NCBI GenBank assembly: GCA_964588305.1
Contig: CAZPOP010000012.1
Location: 33,352-97,351 of the forward strand
Length of the DNA: 64,000 nucleotides
Source: SM1-73 sp964588305
GTDB lineage: Bacteria; Zixibacteria; MSB-5A5; SM1-73
Direction: 5' to 3'
Shown: positions 33,188 through 41,994 of the stretch, one piece after another
Position numbering within the stretch: position 1 is the stretch's first letter
Layout: each line of letters starts with the position of its first letter
Program-made: the position numbers and the translations under genes
The notes under the pieces: generated by a model
Seen by the model: only the letters and a program-made list of their open reading frames with translations
Told to the model about the DNA's origin: nothing
The model's database searches: none

Positions 33188-34000
33188 TTAGCCGTTAGCA
33201 GGACTCGAGGCGCTGTGCTTGTACAGATGCTCGATGTAGCCGATGTCCACCTTCTGAAACAAGCGGATTGGAGGAAAAGGAGAATAGAGCATGTCGATGT
33301 CTCTTTGCTGATGCCGGAACACCCTGCGCAGATCCGCCATAGAGCATTCCTCCAGTTTCTTGCCCAAATCGACCATGAGCAACAGAGGGACCCGGGCATT
33401 GGGCATGCCGTCCAAATATACCTGGCCGGGCAGAGACGTAGGAGCGTAAAGAGCGAAATCTGACCTGACAGGCTCTGATTTAAGGGATTCCTCCGATTTC
33501 AACTCGACATGGTAGTAACACTTCTCAGAGAGGATATCTTTCAGGCTGGTGACCCGATCCGTTACTTCATCCTCATAGATCAGTGCCAACTTTTTTACGT
33601 GCACGGTGGAGCGGTAGATATCCCGGAAAGTGAAGGCATGCGCGCGACATTCCTCTCGTATTGGCGTCTTATGCTTTTCACACATCTGCTCCAGGGCTAG
33701 GTTAAATGCGCCTGTTTTCTCACAGAGAGTCCCGGTGTTCGCCTTCTCTAAGCTCCTGATTTTCTCGAGGAGATCCTCACATTGCGGGCCAACAGGCGTT
33801 GACATCTCCGCGAGCGCCTCTGTCATCTTTGCCATACAGCCTAGATGGGAGGCAAGCTCCTCTCTAACGCGAGCAGGCATCTCTGAACCGGCACTTTCAC
33901 CGGAGACTCCAGCCACTGAGGCAAAAATCGTGGGAAGCGGCCGCAGCAATTGAAAGGGCACGATGGATGCCCTGAGGGAAAAGAGGATTTGCTGGATCAT
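33188..34000 (-). CDS. Hypothetical protein, divergent from a LysR regulator
   Basis: A 270-residue protein I do not recognise. The first ~35 residues are hydrophobic/basic (SLRASIVPFQLLRPLP), followed by a long helical part with regularly spaced charged residues and several Cys (CMAK, CEDLL, CEKTG, CEKH, CRAH), then a strand-rich part with SDFALYAPTSLPGQVYL and PLLLMVDLGKKLEEC. No catalytic motif is evident. The strong ribosome-binding site GAAGGAGATTAAG supports it as a real gene. It is transcribed away from the LysR gene at 34372, so it is a natural candidate for that regulator's control. Confidence 0.65.
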   Translation of the reverse strand: MIQQILFSLRASIVPFQLLRPLPTIFASVAGVSGESAGSEMPARVREELASHLGCMAKMTEALAEMSTPVGPQCEDLLEKIRSLEKANTGTLCEKTGAFNLALEQMCEKHKTPIREECRAHAFTFRDIYRSTVHVKKLALIYEDEVTDRVTSLKDILSEKCYYHVELKSEESLKSEPVRSDFALYAPTSLPGQVYLDGMPNARVPLLLMVDLGKKLEECSMADLRRVFRHQQRDIDMLYSPFPPIRLFQKVDIGYIEHLYKHSASSPANG

Positions 34001-34371
34001 CTTAATCTCCTTCCTTTGAACTGGAATATGCTTTCATTCTGTGTTTTCCCAGGTCTTCAGTCAGGAATCCTTCCACCCGGTAGTCCACAGTGGAATAACA
34101 ACTTAGCAATTCAATTGACTGACAAAACAGGCTTATATGCCCTTTTTTTCCTTCAATTACAATATATCGGTTGACACATATGAATCAAAGTATTATTTTA
34201 AGGTAAATGCGTACAATGATTCATATTGATTGTTTGGCTTTCATATTGGTAAATGTTTGAGCACGGGGTTCACAGTTGGGAAACTTCAGGTACTAACGCA
34301 TATTTTCGAGACTTTTCACCGCTAAGTGCTTTGGGTTCAAAGTCGTTTCAACCGAAAGTCTGGAGGAGAAG
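34001..34371. other. Divergent regulatory interval
   Basis: 371 bp between the unknown gene and the LysR gene. It holds the promoter at 34171 and is AT-rich around 34120-34260; LysR-type sites of the T-N11-A kind may lie here but none is clear enough to name. Confidence 0.5.
34171..34199 (+). promoter_or_regulatory. Candidate promoter for the LysR gene
   Basis: TTGACA (34171-34176), 17 nt, then TATTTT (34194-34199). It faces the LysR gene and lies in the divergent interval where autoregulation is expected. Confidence 0.5.
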
Positions 34372-35280
34372 ATGGAACTACAGACCTTGCGTGGCTTTTA
34401 CTGGGCGGGGGTATATGGTAGTTTCTCGAAGGCAGGAAAAGCACTCAATATAGGGCAGTCAGCTATCAGTCACCAGATGCGATCGCTGGAGATGGAACTG
34501 GGGGTCAAGCTGTACGAGCGAGAGGGACGCGGCATCTCCCTGACCCCCGAAGGTAAAATCCTTATGGCTTATGCGGATATAATCCTGCAAACCCTGAATG
34601 ACATAGAGGCTCACTTCGCCGATCTCTCCGGCTCGTCGGAGGGCACCGTCACCCTTGCCGCCTATCGTGCGATAATGCAATACAAGCTGCCTGCCATCGT
34701 TCAGAATTTCAAAAGGGAAAATCCGGAGATTCGCCTGGTGATTTTGCAGAAGCCCCTTGATTCTGAGGTGCTGGACATGGTCTCCTCGGGTGATATCGAC
34801 TTCGGCATAACCTCTTCCTGGAACGACTTTGCAGATATGTCATTCTTCGAGATCTGGACATACGACACGTTCCTGTGCGTGCCAGTTGGTCATCGGCTGG
34901 CCGGAAGACGGACCGTCGCCTTGACAGAGATCGCCCGCGAGCCTTTGATATTGTATCAGCGGGAGAACTCAATTCGCCGGAGAATCGAAAAGGTGTTCAG
35001 GGAGAATAACCTGAGCTACAACATCGCCATAGAGACCGGCGGGGCCACCGTCATCCAACAGTACATCAAGGTTGGACAAGGGATCTCGATCGTTTCCGGG
35101 CTGGTGACAGAGGCTATAGAGGACGAATCATTGGCTTATATTCCGGTCACAGAGCATTTCGGCAAGCTCGGGTACGGGATAGCCATCAAGAAGCGCAAAT
35201 ATCTCTCCCTGCCAGTCAGGAAGTTTCTCCAGGAGATTGGATTGGGTGAAGCTTTGGCGGATCAGAATTGGAAGATCTGA
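34372..35280 (+). CDS. LysR-family transcriptional regulator
   Basis: A 302-residue LysR regulator. The N-terminal winged helix shows LQTLRGFYWAGVYGSFSKAG, LNIGQSAISHQMRSLEMELG and KLYEREGRGISLTPEG, close to the CysB/Cbl type (YG.F..AG). The effector domain starts about residue 90 (GTVTLAAYRAI) and includes DIDFGITSSW and GGATVIQQYIKVGQGISIVSG. The ligand is unknown; CysB-like members sense sulfur metabolites. GGAGGAGAAG gives the start. It is divergent from a 270-residue unknown gene, the usual layout of a LysR regulator and its target. Confidence 0.93.
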   Translation: MELQTLRGFYWAGVYGSFSKAGKALNIGQSAISHQMRSLEMELGVKLYEREGRGISLTPEGKILMAYADIILQTLNDIEAHFADLSGSSEGTVTLAAYRAIMQYKLPAIVQNFKRENPEIRLVILQKPLDSEVLDMVSSGDIDFGITSSWNDFADMSFFEIWTYDTFLCVPVGHRLAGRRTVALTEIAREPLILYQRENSIRRRIEKVFRENNLSYNIAIETGGATVIQQYIKVGQGISIVSGLVTEAIEDESLAYIPVTEHFGKLGYGIAIKKRKYLSLPVRKFLQEIGLGEALADQNWKI

Positions 35281-35356
35281 GCGTCAGCTCGGAAAGCAAA
35301 GATCAGAGCATTGGATTCTTAAGAGGAAGGCTTAAGCAGGTAACCTGATAGAGAAG

Positions 35357-36217
35357 TCAGTTCATCGAGGAAAGTAACCACAGAACAAACATGGCACTAT
35401 TATCGGCGGCTACCTTGAAAAAGTGGCTCAACTCCTCTTCGGCAGTGCTGGATCCGGAGCCGCCGGCTAAATCCGAACAGCTTCTGATTGCCAGAATGGG
35501 AACTCCATTTACATTCGCTACCTGAACCACAGCGGCTGATTCCATGTCCACAATCTGCGCGCTGAGTCTCTCCTGGAGCCACGTTCTTTTTTCCTTCTGA
35601 TCGATAAAGGAGTTTCCACTGGCTCCAATTCCACCGATCTTCACCTGTGGAATCCTTTCGCCTATTGGCTTAAATTCCCCTCTTGCCTTCTGGGCCGAAA
35701 TCTGGGCTGTTGCCAACAAGTTTTGATCGACCGGAAAGAACATGACATATCTTCTCTCAGTTTCGCCAGGCAGCATCACACCGACGGATTCCGGGGAAAA
35801 GCCATCTTTGTCGTAAATCCCATAGTCATGCGTGACCCACTCTTCCGGGATCACGACGTCTCCGATACGGTTGGCAGAGTCTATGCCTCCGCAGATTCCG
35901 GTGAAGATTATCTTTTCAGGAGAGTACTTGTCGATCAAAAGCTGCGTGATCATGGTGGCATTGGTCATTCCCACTCCGCTTTCCACCAGCACCACGTCTT
36001 TTCCTTGAAGCTTACCTGTCCAGAATATTCGCCCGGCCAAATTCAGACTGTCAGTCAACTCCATTTTGGTTCTCAGAAGTTTTCCCTCCTGACCAAAGGC
36101 GAAGAGTATGGCTATCTCTGGTCTCCGGCAGGTCTTCTGGCAGGAGAAAGAAAGGACGGATAAAAGAAAAGCAAGTGAGATGAGAAAAACCCGTCTCATG
36201 CGACGTCCAAAAGTCAT
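35357..36217 (-). CDS. Nucleoside phosphorylase-like (MTA/SAH nucleosidase family) lipoprotein
   Basis: A 286-residue protein (from 36217) of the purine-nucleosidase/phosphorylase superfamily. A lipoprotein signal, LISLAFLLSVLSFSC, precedes IAILFAFGQEGKLL, SGVGMTNATMITQLLID, ITFTGICGGID-like GICGGIDSANRIGDVVIP, and the active-site segment IVDMESAAVVQVAN (E-S-A) with RSCSDLAGG (Ser/Asp pair). A cell-envelope location is unusual for this family, which normally acts in the cytoplasm. An upstream ATG at 36340 overlaps the end of the coiled-coil gene by 17 nt and would add about 40 residues before the signal, so 36217 is preferred. Confidence 0.83.
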   Translation of the reverse strand: MTFGRRMRRVFLISLAFLLSVLSFSCQKTCRRPEIAILFAFGQEGKLLRTKMELTDSLNLAGRIFWTGKLQGKDVVLVESGVGMTNATMITQLLIDKYSPEKIIFTGICGGIDSANRIGDVVIPEEWVTHDYGIYDKDGFSPESVGVMLPGETERRYVMFFPVDQNLLATAQISAQKARGEFKPIGERIPQVKIGGIGASGNSFIDQKEKRTWLQERLSAQIVDMESAAVVQVANVNGVPILAIRSCSDLAGGSGSSTAEEELSHFFKVAADNSAMFVLWLLSSMN

Positions 36218-36323
36218 TTTCCTAATTCTCTCGGTTCTGGTGTCACCCGCTTCCTGCTCTGACACCATTTTCGTATTCGAATCCATTATCAGATTAGCCT
36301 TCGTCCTAATTCTGGAAGAGGGG

Positions 36324-36767
36324 TTAGGCAAGTCTGTCATTCTCTAATCTGTTTATTCTGTTTTCAAAACCTTTGATTTTCTGGTCGAGGTGTTCCCTGT
36401 GATCTAAAATCTCCTTCAGGTCGCTTCTGACGAATTGCAAATCTCTTTTTATTGTCAAAAGGTCGTTTCTTATCTGGGCTGCAGGGTCCTCCTCATCCTG
36501 GAGAATTCTTTGGAGTTCGCCTATTCTGGATTCGGCACGGGAAACCGTGGCTTCGAAGCCTTCCAGGAATTCCCTGGTCTCCTGAATCTGGTCTCTCAAC
36601 TCGGGAATCTCTTCCTTAGGACCTCTTTCTTGGCCTACCACGTCGGATAGGGATTTGGCAAGCTGGTTCAGATGGAGGTTGATTCTGTGAAGCTCCCTCT
36701 CCACCATCACTCCCAAAGCCTCAACCGCCTCGCCCACCTCTTCGATATCCTTTTTTTCCATTTGCAT
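36324..36767 (-). CDS. Coiled-coil protein of unknown function
   Basis: A 147-residue protein almost wholly made of heptad-patterned charged helices (EVGEAVEALGVMVERELHRI, LNQLAKSLSDVVG, QIQETREFLEGFEATVSR, RIGELQRILQDEED, DLLTIKRDLQFVRSDLKEIL, QKIKGFENRINRLEN). It has no membrane or signal segment. The start at 36767 lacks a strong ribosome-binding site. It lies 46 bp downstream of the PBP gene and overlaps the possible start of the nucleosidase gene, so the three form a likely operon. Function unknown. Confidence 0.7.
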   Translation of the reverse strand: MQMEKKDIEEVGEAVEALGVMVERELHRINLHLNQLAKSLSDVVGQERGPKEEIPELRDQIQETREFLEGFEATVSRAESRIGELQRILQDEEDPAAQIRNDLLTIKRDLQFVRSDLKEILDHREHLDQKIKGFENRINRLENDRLA

Positions 36768-36813
36768 TTCTATCTTTCGAGGAAGCAGAAGTTACCCAAA
36801 AGATGAATTCGCT

Positions 36814-37755
36814 TTAAGTTCCTTTGGTCGTTTTTTGAGAGGACCATCTTATGATTGATCTGGCTTCCCGAAATCTGGCAAGATTGCTGGAAGCGCCCAA
36901 GATCACCGCCGCAATCTTTGTCCCATCCTCGTTTTCCACCAGGGTGCCCAGACACCATCCCGAGGCGCCGTTATATCCGGTCTTGCCGCATTTGACGTTC
37001 AACGAGCTTTGAAGAAGCCGGTTGGTATTGGCAATCTTGTGTGTTCTTGTCCTTTTCCTATAAAAAGAGGTGAGGTTGTACTCCTTCTTGCTGGTGATGG
37101 AGGCCACCACGCTGTCGGTCATGGCGAAAGAGAGCAGCCTGGCGTAATCTAAAGCCGTAGAGTGATTGCCCTCATCCAGACCGGTTGGCTCATAAAAACA
37201 GGTGTTTTCCAGGCCGATCTCTTCGGCCTTCCGGTTCATCCTGGCAACGAATTCTTCTGAGGGCAGACCAGAAACCCTTGCCAGGGTTTTGGTGGTTCGA
37301 TTGTCAGAGCACATCAGGCTAGTATGGAGGAGATCTCTGAAGCTTAGGGTCTCTCCTACCGAAAAACGAGACCTTCCGGCGAATTTGGCATCGGACGAGG
37401 CAATGGCGGCGGTATCATCCAAATCGGGATTCTGCTCCAGAAAGACCAGAGCGGTCATGAGCTTGGTTAAGCTGGCGATAGGCAGTTGCTCTTCCATGTT
37501 TTTCTCAAAGAGGATGTCACCTTTTTCAATGTCCACGGCCAGCGCCGCTTTGGCTCCTATCCGGTGCAGCTTGTTCTGAAAGGCTGTCTTGGTGAAATGA
37601 AGCTCCTTTAGGGGAATCGCCTCCTCGGATTCGATCTCCGTCTCCTTCACCATCTCAACGTGGTCCGGAGGGACGAACAATTCACCCCAGGGAACGCTGG
37701 AGGTTAAGAACAGAACCGTAAAGGGAATCAGAAATTGCAGCCATCTTCTAAGCAA
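36814..37755 (-). CDS. D-alanyl-D-alanine carboxypeptidase (PBP5/6-like, S11)
   Basis: A 313-residue penicillin-binding protein. A signal segment (LQFLIPFTVLFLTSSV) is followed by the active-site tetrad S-x-x-K in IASLTKLMTALVF, S-x-N in LMCSDNRTTKTL and K-T-G in VKCGKTGYNGASGWCL. These enzymes remove the terminal D-Ala from peptidoglycan pentapeptides in the periplasm. The C-terminal domain of PBP5 is absent or very short, so membrane anchoring may rely on the N-terminal segment. It starts with TTG at 37755 after AAAGGAGGAATAC. Confidence 0.9.
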   Translation of the reverse strand: MLRRWLQFLIPFTVLFLTSSVPWGELFVPPDHVEMVKETEIESEEAIPLKELHFTKTAFQNKLHRIGAKAALAVDIEKGDILFEKNMEEQLPIASLTKLMTALVFLEQNPDLDDTAAIASSDAKFAGRSRFSVGETLSFRDLLHTSLMCSDNRTTKTLARVSGLPSEEFVARMNRKAEEIGLENTCFYEPTGLDEGNHSTALDYARLLSFAMTDSVVASITSKKEYNLTSFYRKRTRTHKIANTNRLLQSSLNVKCGKTGYNGASGWCLGTLVENEDGTKIAAVILGASSNLARFREARSIIRWSSQKTTKGT

Positions 37756-37875
37756 GTATTCCTCCTTTGTTTTTCCTCTGAGTCCGTCTTAAGCACTCAT
37801 AACTCCGTTACACATTAATCTTATCGGCGAGCTGCCCTTTTCTACTTTAACAATCATAGCAGTTTTTGGTTCCCT

Positions 37876-38001
37876 TTAATTCTTTTGTTTTTTTATCACC
37901 TGAAATCTGACCTTACCACATTTGGGGCAAATCCACTTTCGCTGCTTGTGAAACGGCCTTTTCGACTCTCTCATTCTGGTTTTGCATTTGGGGCAGGTCA
38001 T
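37876..38001 (-). CDS. Small zinc-ribbon protein
   Basis: A 41-residue protein consisting of one zinc ribbon, MTCPKCKTRM...WICPKCGKVRF, with a lysine-rich tail (KKQKN). The start at 38001 has GAGAGG at 9 nt; in-frame ATG codons upstream (up to 38091) would add 30 residues that do not look coding. Role unknown; single ribbons of this kind often bind RNA or protein partners. Confidence 0.6.
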   Translation of the reverse strand: MTCPKCKTRMRESKRPFHKQRKWICPKCGKVRFQVIKKQKN

Positions 38002-38106
38002 CGGTTCGAAACCTCTCGCTGTCCCGCTCTCCATTTCATGGAGAAGGGAGATAGGGGGTGAAGCAGTAAAGGAACTTTTTAATATCTGCAAGCCATGAAG
38101 GCTTGC

Positions 38107-39162
38107 CTACGCAGACTTAGGCTTCTTCAGAAAATCAAGGGCCTTGACCAGTTTTTCACATCCGAATCTTACCGGATCGGTGGTGGGCAGACCGGTTTCC
38201 GCCTCGACCTTATTAATCTCCTGTTTTGCCTCCTCTTCCGATGATTCCTGCGTGTTCAAACATATTCCTGTAACCTTGCAGGGTTTAACCGGTTTGGCCA
38301 CATCCTCATGGAGCTTTATCAGCTCAGGCAATGGAGGAATCGAAATATCATAATTTTTTATTTGTTTTCTGCCGGGGTGGTGGCAAAGAATCATGGCGTC
38401 TGGCAAAGAGCCGTGAATCAAAGCTAAGGAGACCCCGGAGTACCCGGGATGAATGAGCGTGCCTTGACCCTCCACTAACAAGAGATCATGAGATTTCGAC
38501 TTCTCTATGAGGAACTCCTCCAAAGCCCCGGACATGAAGTCTCCAATAATCGAATCGATCGGAACACCGCTGCCGGTGATCACCATTCCAGTCTGGCCGG
38601 TCGCAGCGAAGAAAGGATTCCAGTCCGAATTCTTCGCCTCCTTTGCCATCTCAATGGCAGCGATCATCTTTCCCACCTTGCAGTCCGTTCCCACGGTCAA
38701 GACGACCTTTGCCTTGATCAAGTTTGGATCTCCGAGGGCCACCTTATGGAATCGTTTGGCCTCCCTTAAGTCCCAAATTTTGGCTTTCTTAAGAAGCGCA
38801 ATCATGGAGAGTTCCGGATCTTCATTGAGCATGTCATGAAGCCCGCTGATTACGTCCAGCCCATTCTCCAAAGCCTGCTTAACCTGATTTCTCCATTCGG
38901 CAGGTAGCTTTCCGCCTCGGGGAGCTATGCCGATCAAAAGGGCATTGGGACCGAATTTAAAAGATGTCTCCAAATCTTCAACTATCGGAATATCCCCTCC
39001 AAATCGTAAAATCTCCTGGACCGACTTTCCAGCCTTGGTCGAGTCAATGACCGCCACCACCTCTTCAGGTTTGTACCTGATCAGACCCGATGCGGTCTTG
39101 GCCTCCAGGTCCCCGAAGTAACCTTCGGATAAGATGACTATGCGTCTTTTCTTCTTTTGCAT
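38107..39162 (-). CDS. DUF1611-family protein (DgcN-like)
   Basis: A 351-residue protein of the DUF1611 family. The N-terminal domain (about 1-135) is Rossmann-like (RIVILSEGYFGDLEAKTASG, ALLIGIAPRGGKLP). The C-terminal P-loop-like domain has VVLTVGTDCKVGKMIAAIEM (Walker A-like G-T-D-C-x-x-G-K) and FFAATGQTGMVI, then LLLVEGQGTLIHPGYSGVSLALIHGS and CHHPGRKQI. Characterised members include DgcN, which takes part in D-glutamate N-acetylation; others sit beside L-Ala-D/L-Glu epimerases. Neither partner is nearby. It follows the membrane operon at 39231-43897 by 69 bp on the same strand and could belong to it. Confidence 0.85.
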   Translation of the reverse strand: MQKKKRRIVILSEGYFGDLEAKTASGLIRYKPEEVVAVIDSTKAGKSVQEILRFGGDIPIVEDLETSFKFGPNALLIGIAPRGGKLPAEWRNQVKQALENGLDVISGLHDMLNEDPELSMIALLKKAKIWDLREAKRFHKVALGDPNLIKAKVVLTVGTDCKVGKMIAAIEMAKEAKNSDWNPFFAATGQTGMVITGSGVPIDSIIGDFMSGALEEFLIEKSKSHDLLLVEGQGTLIHPGYSGVSLALIHGSLPDAMILCHHPGRKQIKNYDISIPPLPELIKLHEDVAKPVKPCKVTGICLNTQESSEEEAKQEINKVEAETGLPTTDPVRFGCEKLVKALDFLKKPKSA

Positions 39163-39230
39163 TATCTTTTACCTCACCCCCTATCTTCCCCCCTCCACAC
39201 TTGTGGAGAGGGGGATTAAAGGGGGAGAAC

Positions 39231-39827
39231 TCATTTAATAATATGCAAGAAGTCTCCTAACAAAAACTGCATTCTTCCGATCAAAAGAGAGATTCGGGAC
39301 ATGATGGTATACCCAAACGTGGCTCCAAAAAAGATCATCAAAAACCAGGTTCCCACCCTGGCCGTTGCGCCGAACCAACCCTTGTGTTCTTTGGAGAAGA
39401 AGAAATAAGCCAAGGTGGTGGCCACGGCAATGAATATGATAATTCCATCTACTGTGGCGAAGTCAATCATGGATGACTGCATCTGTGCCAGGATCTTCGC
39501 CTGCATGGTGGCAGGGATGGCAACGCCGGCACCTGCTCCGATGATTAGGGCAATGGAGATTCGAGAAAGCCAAACGTATTTGGGCAAAAACCTGGCGAAC
39601 ATAAATAGTCCCAAAATTCCAGGGACAATATAAATGAGTTTGCCCTCCTGGAAAATAGGATTTATCAGTTTAGGCGTTACCGTGGTGTTCAAAGCTATCA
39701 CCAGGATGTAGCCCACCGAGATCCCCACCAAAAGATGCTCAGCAAATTTGTAGAAGGGATTATCCTTGTACAAGAATGAAAAGATGCACAGAGTTAAGAA
39801 TGCGGCTATTAGAGTCCCTATTTGCAT
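39231..39827 (-). CDS. Six-helix membrane protein of unknown function
   Basis: A 198-residue protein with about six hydrophobic helices: LIAAFLTLCIFSFLY, LLVGISVGYILVIAL, IYIVPGILGLFMFARF, ISIALIIGAGAGVAI, FATVDGIIIFIAVATTLAYF and TWFLMIFFGATFGYTIMSRI. No known transporter motif is visible. Last of five genes in a minus-strand membrane operon, after the helix-anchored protein at 39934. The start at 39827 is chosen over TTG at 39833; both are near AGGATTG. Confidence 0.7.
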   Translation of the reverse strand: MQIGTLIAAFLTLCIFSFLYKDNPFYKFAEHLLVGISVGYILVIALNTTVTPKLINPIFQEGKLIYIVPGILGLFMFARFLPKYVWLSRISIALIIGAGAGVAIPATMQAKILAQMQSSMIDFATVDGIIIFIAVATTLAYFFFSKEHKGWFGATARVGTWFLMIFFGATFGYTIMSRISLLIGRMQFLLGDFLHIIK

Positions 39828-39851
39828 AATCAATCCTGTCCACCGTCCGCT

Positions 39852-39879
39852 GTCCTTCGACTTCGCTCAGGACAAGTCC
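39852..39879. repeat. 28-bp dispersed repeat (intergenic copy)
   Basis: Starts GTCCTTCGACTT and ends CTCAGGACAAGTCC, one mismatch to 32513-32540. It lies between two genes of the membrane operon. Confidence 0.85.
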
Positions 39880-39933
39880 ACCGGACCCAATTTCTTGGGT
39901 TTTTGCTGTGGACTGTCGACAGCAGACCGCCGA

Positions 39934-40752
39934 CTATTTCGTAAGTTTTCTTCTCAAGAAATAACTCGCATTTCCCAAAATCACCAAAAGAATTATCACC
40001 AGGTGGCTCACTGATTGGGCATCCATTCCCCTTTGTCCCATGCCCGGTTTTTGGATCAGAATCTCGTACTCGGCTGCGCCTTTGAGCCCGCCCAGAAGTC
40101 CTGTAATCTGGCCGGAAGCAAGAAATGGATAGAAGCTGGTTGCCATCACCGCAGTGACTGCCGCAGAAACCTTTTTGTGATAGCGGGAGACGGCATAGTC
40201 AACCCAATAGGCGGGCATATCACCATCCGCCACAGAGATTATCAAAGAAATATCCTGATAATTTCTTATCTCGTTTCCCGCAAGGCGGGATCCTTCGGAC
40301 ATCATCGGTATCTGCTCCAAAGGAATATTCTTGTAATCCCGCGGGAAAACCCTCTTGATATCCTCACCCATGCCTAATATGGCCGCCTGATATTGGGGGC
40401 GGAATCCCAAGAAGACGTAATCTTTGCCATACTCTTTGCCATATTCCTTTCCCACCTCTCTCAGAATTCCATCTCCGATAGCGGTCCCTTCAGCCAAAAG
40501 CGCCAAGCCTATCACCTTCAGATCCTTGGAAAAACAATGGCGCAGTATCGCCACCGCCATCGGCTTCACCTCGGGAAGAGAGGAGGCTTCATGGTCAAAT
40601 GAGATGATCACCGCAGAGGCTGAATCCAACTGGTCAATCTCTTCATATACTTGCCTTACCTCTGATGTAACGGCGTTAGGTAGGCCAAGCTTGATCACCA
40701 GAGGAATTGCAACAGACAAGGCGATTAAGATGAATATCAGTTGTCGAGACAT
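39934..40752 (-). CDS. Membrane-anchored protein of unknown function
   Basis: A 272-residue protein with one N-terminal helix (LIFILIALSVAIPLVI) and one C-terminal helix (HLVIILLVILGNASYF). The domain between (about 25-240) is alpha/beta, with SASAVIISFDHEAS, VIGLALLAEGTAIGD, LGFRPQYQAAILGMGEDI and DISLIISVADGDMPAYWVDY, reminiscent of a Rossmann-like sensor. A short tandem repeat KEYGKEYGKDY is present near 105-115. No homologue is recognised. It follows the SpoIIE phosphatase gene by 7 bp in the membrane operon. Confidence 0.7.
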   Translation of the reverse strand: MSRQLIFILIALSVAIPLVIKLGLPNAVTSEVRQVYEEIDQLDSASAVIISFDHEASSLPEVKPMAVAILRHCFSKDLKVIGLALLAEGTAIGDGILREVGKEYGKEYGKDYVFLGFRPQYQAAILGMGEDIKRVFPRDYKNIPLEQIPMMSEGSRLAGNEIRNYQDISLIISVADGDMPAYWVDYAVSRYHKKVSAAVTAVMATSFYPFLASGQITGLLGGLKGAAEYEILIQKPGMGQRGMDAQSVSHLVIILLVILGNASYFLRRKLTK

Positions 40753-40759
40753 ACTTTGT

Positions 40760-41941
40760 TTACTTTCGTTTTAGCAAAATCAGGGCGATGTCATCCGTCT
40801 GGGGTGCTCCTTTAAGCGACTCTTCCACCTGTTTGAGGATCAATTCAGCCATCTGATCGGTTGGCTTGTCGCGAATCCCGGTAAGATATCTCTTCAGGTT
40901 CTCCTCTCCCCAGGGCTCGATTTCCGGCAGCCCGGCTTCGGTCAACCCGTCGGTATAGAAGAGCACAAGGTCTTGGGGATTGAGAATGACCGCACCAGTC
41001 TGGAAGCTGGAGTCAGGCAGTATTCCCAAGATGGTTCCCCCCTGGGTGAGCTCCTCAACCTTACCATCCTGCCGCACGACCAGAGGAAAGTTATGACCTG
41101 CGTTCACATATCTGAATTCACCGGTCGAGTTGTTAAGAACACCATAGACGAAGGTGACAAAGAAATCTGGTGAGGTGTCCTTAAAGATGCTGTTATTGAT
41201 CCGGCTGACCAGTTCTCCGGGAGGGCAGTCTTCTGCCAGAACATGCAGCGTTGCGTGGAGGTTGGCTGTGACCAAAGCGGCGGGCACGCCCTTACCTGAC
41301 ACGTCCGCGACGACTATGGCCACGCCCTTTTTCAGAGGAATAACGTCAAAGTAGTCTCCCCCGACCTCTCTGGCCGATCGGAAGAAAGTGGCCACGTCGA
41401 AGCCCTCGATTTGAACCCCTCCTTTGGGAAGAAAACCCGTCTGCACCTGGCGAGCTACCTGTAATTCCTTCTCCAAAAGTTCCTTCTCCCTTATCTTCTC
41501 ATAGCTTTTCTCCAGTTCAGACTTGAGGTGCTCGTAAACCGTCATAAGGAGCGTCACCATCAAACCAATTCCTGCCGCTATCAGCAAGAAGGTGAGCAGC
41601 AGCCTGTTGGATAACCCGCGCATAATGCCCAACCTGACCATGAGGAAGAAGAAAAGCGTGGCGGCTCCCAACGCCACGACGAAGAAGGTCAGGACCTGGC
41701 TTATGGTGCTGAGTGGTTTGGGAAGCGACTCCAATCTCCTGGAGATCGGATCTCCTATGAGGGCGCAGGAGAATCCAATCATATTACCGATGATGGGACC
41801 AAAGATGGCTGATTCCACCACCAGCTCCCAGGAGAGCACTCTGGCAAAGAAGAGGCTTATTATGAAGAAGCTGGCAAAACCGGCCACGGTCGATACCAGA
41901 AAAACCTTGAAGTAAATTCTGACGCTTGATTTCCTCTTCAT
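40760..41941 (-). CDS. Membrane PP2C/SpoIIE-type serine phosphatase
   Basis: A 393-residue protein. The N-terminus has four or five hydrophobic helices (about 12-140), then a coiled coil (KSELEKSYEKIREKELLEKE, residues about 150-170). The phosphatase domain (about 175-393) has the metal-site segments EVGGDYFDVI, AIVVADVSGKGVPAALV, VLFYTDGLTEAG and TDDIALILLKRK. Such enzymes dephosphorylate phosphoserine on anti-sigma-factor antagonists or other proteins, driven by a membrane sensor. No STAS or anti-sigma gene is adjacent. It sits in the middle of an operon of otherwise unknown membrane proteins. Confidence 0.9.
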   Translation of the reverse strand: MKRKSSVRIYFKVFLVSTVAGFASFFIISLFFARVLSWELVVESAIFGPIIGNMIGFSCALIGDPISRRLESLPKPLSTISQVLTFFVVALGAATLFFFLMVRLGIMRGLSNRLLLTFLLIAAGIGLMVTLLMTVYEHLKSELEKSYEKIREKELLEKELQVARQVQTGFLPKGGVQIEGFDVATFFRSAREVGGDYFDVIPLKKGVAIVVADVSGKGVPAALVTANLHATLHVLAEDCPPGELVSRINNSIFKDTSPDFFVTFVYGVLNNSTGEFRYVNAGHNFPLVVRQDGKVEELTQGGTILGILPDSSFQTGAVILNPQDLVLFYTDGLTEAGLPEIEPWGEENLKRYLTGIRDKPTDQMAELILKQVEESLKGAPQTDDIALILLKRK

Positions 41942-41994
41942 TTTCGATCCCTCGCAGACTCCTCAACTCAACTTGTAGGTACTGACCCGGTCAA

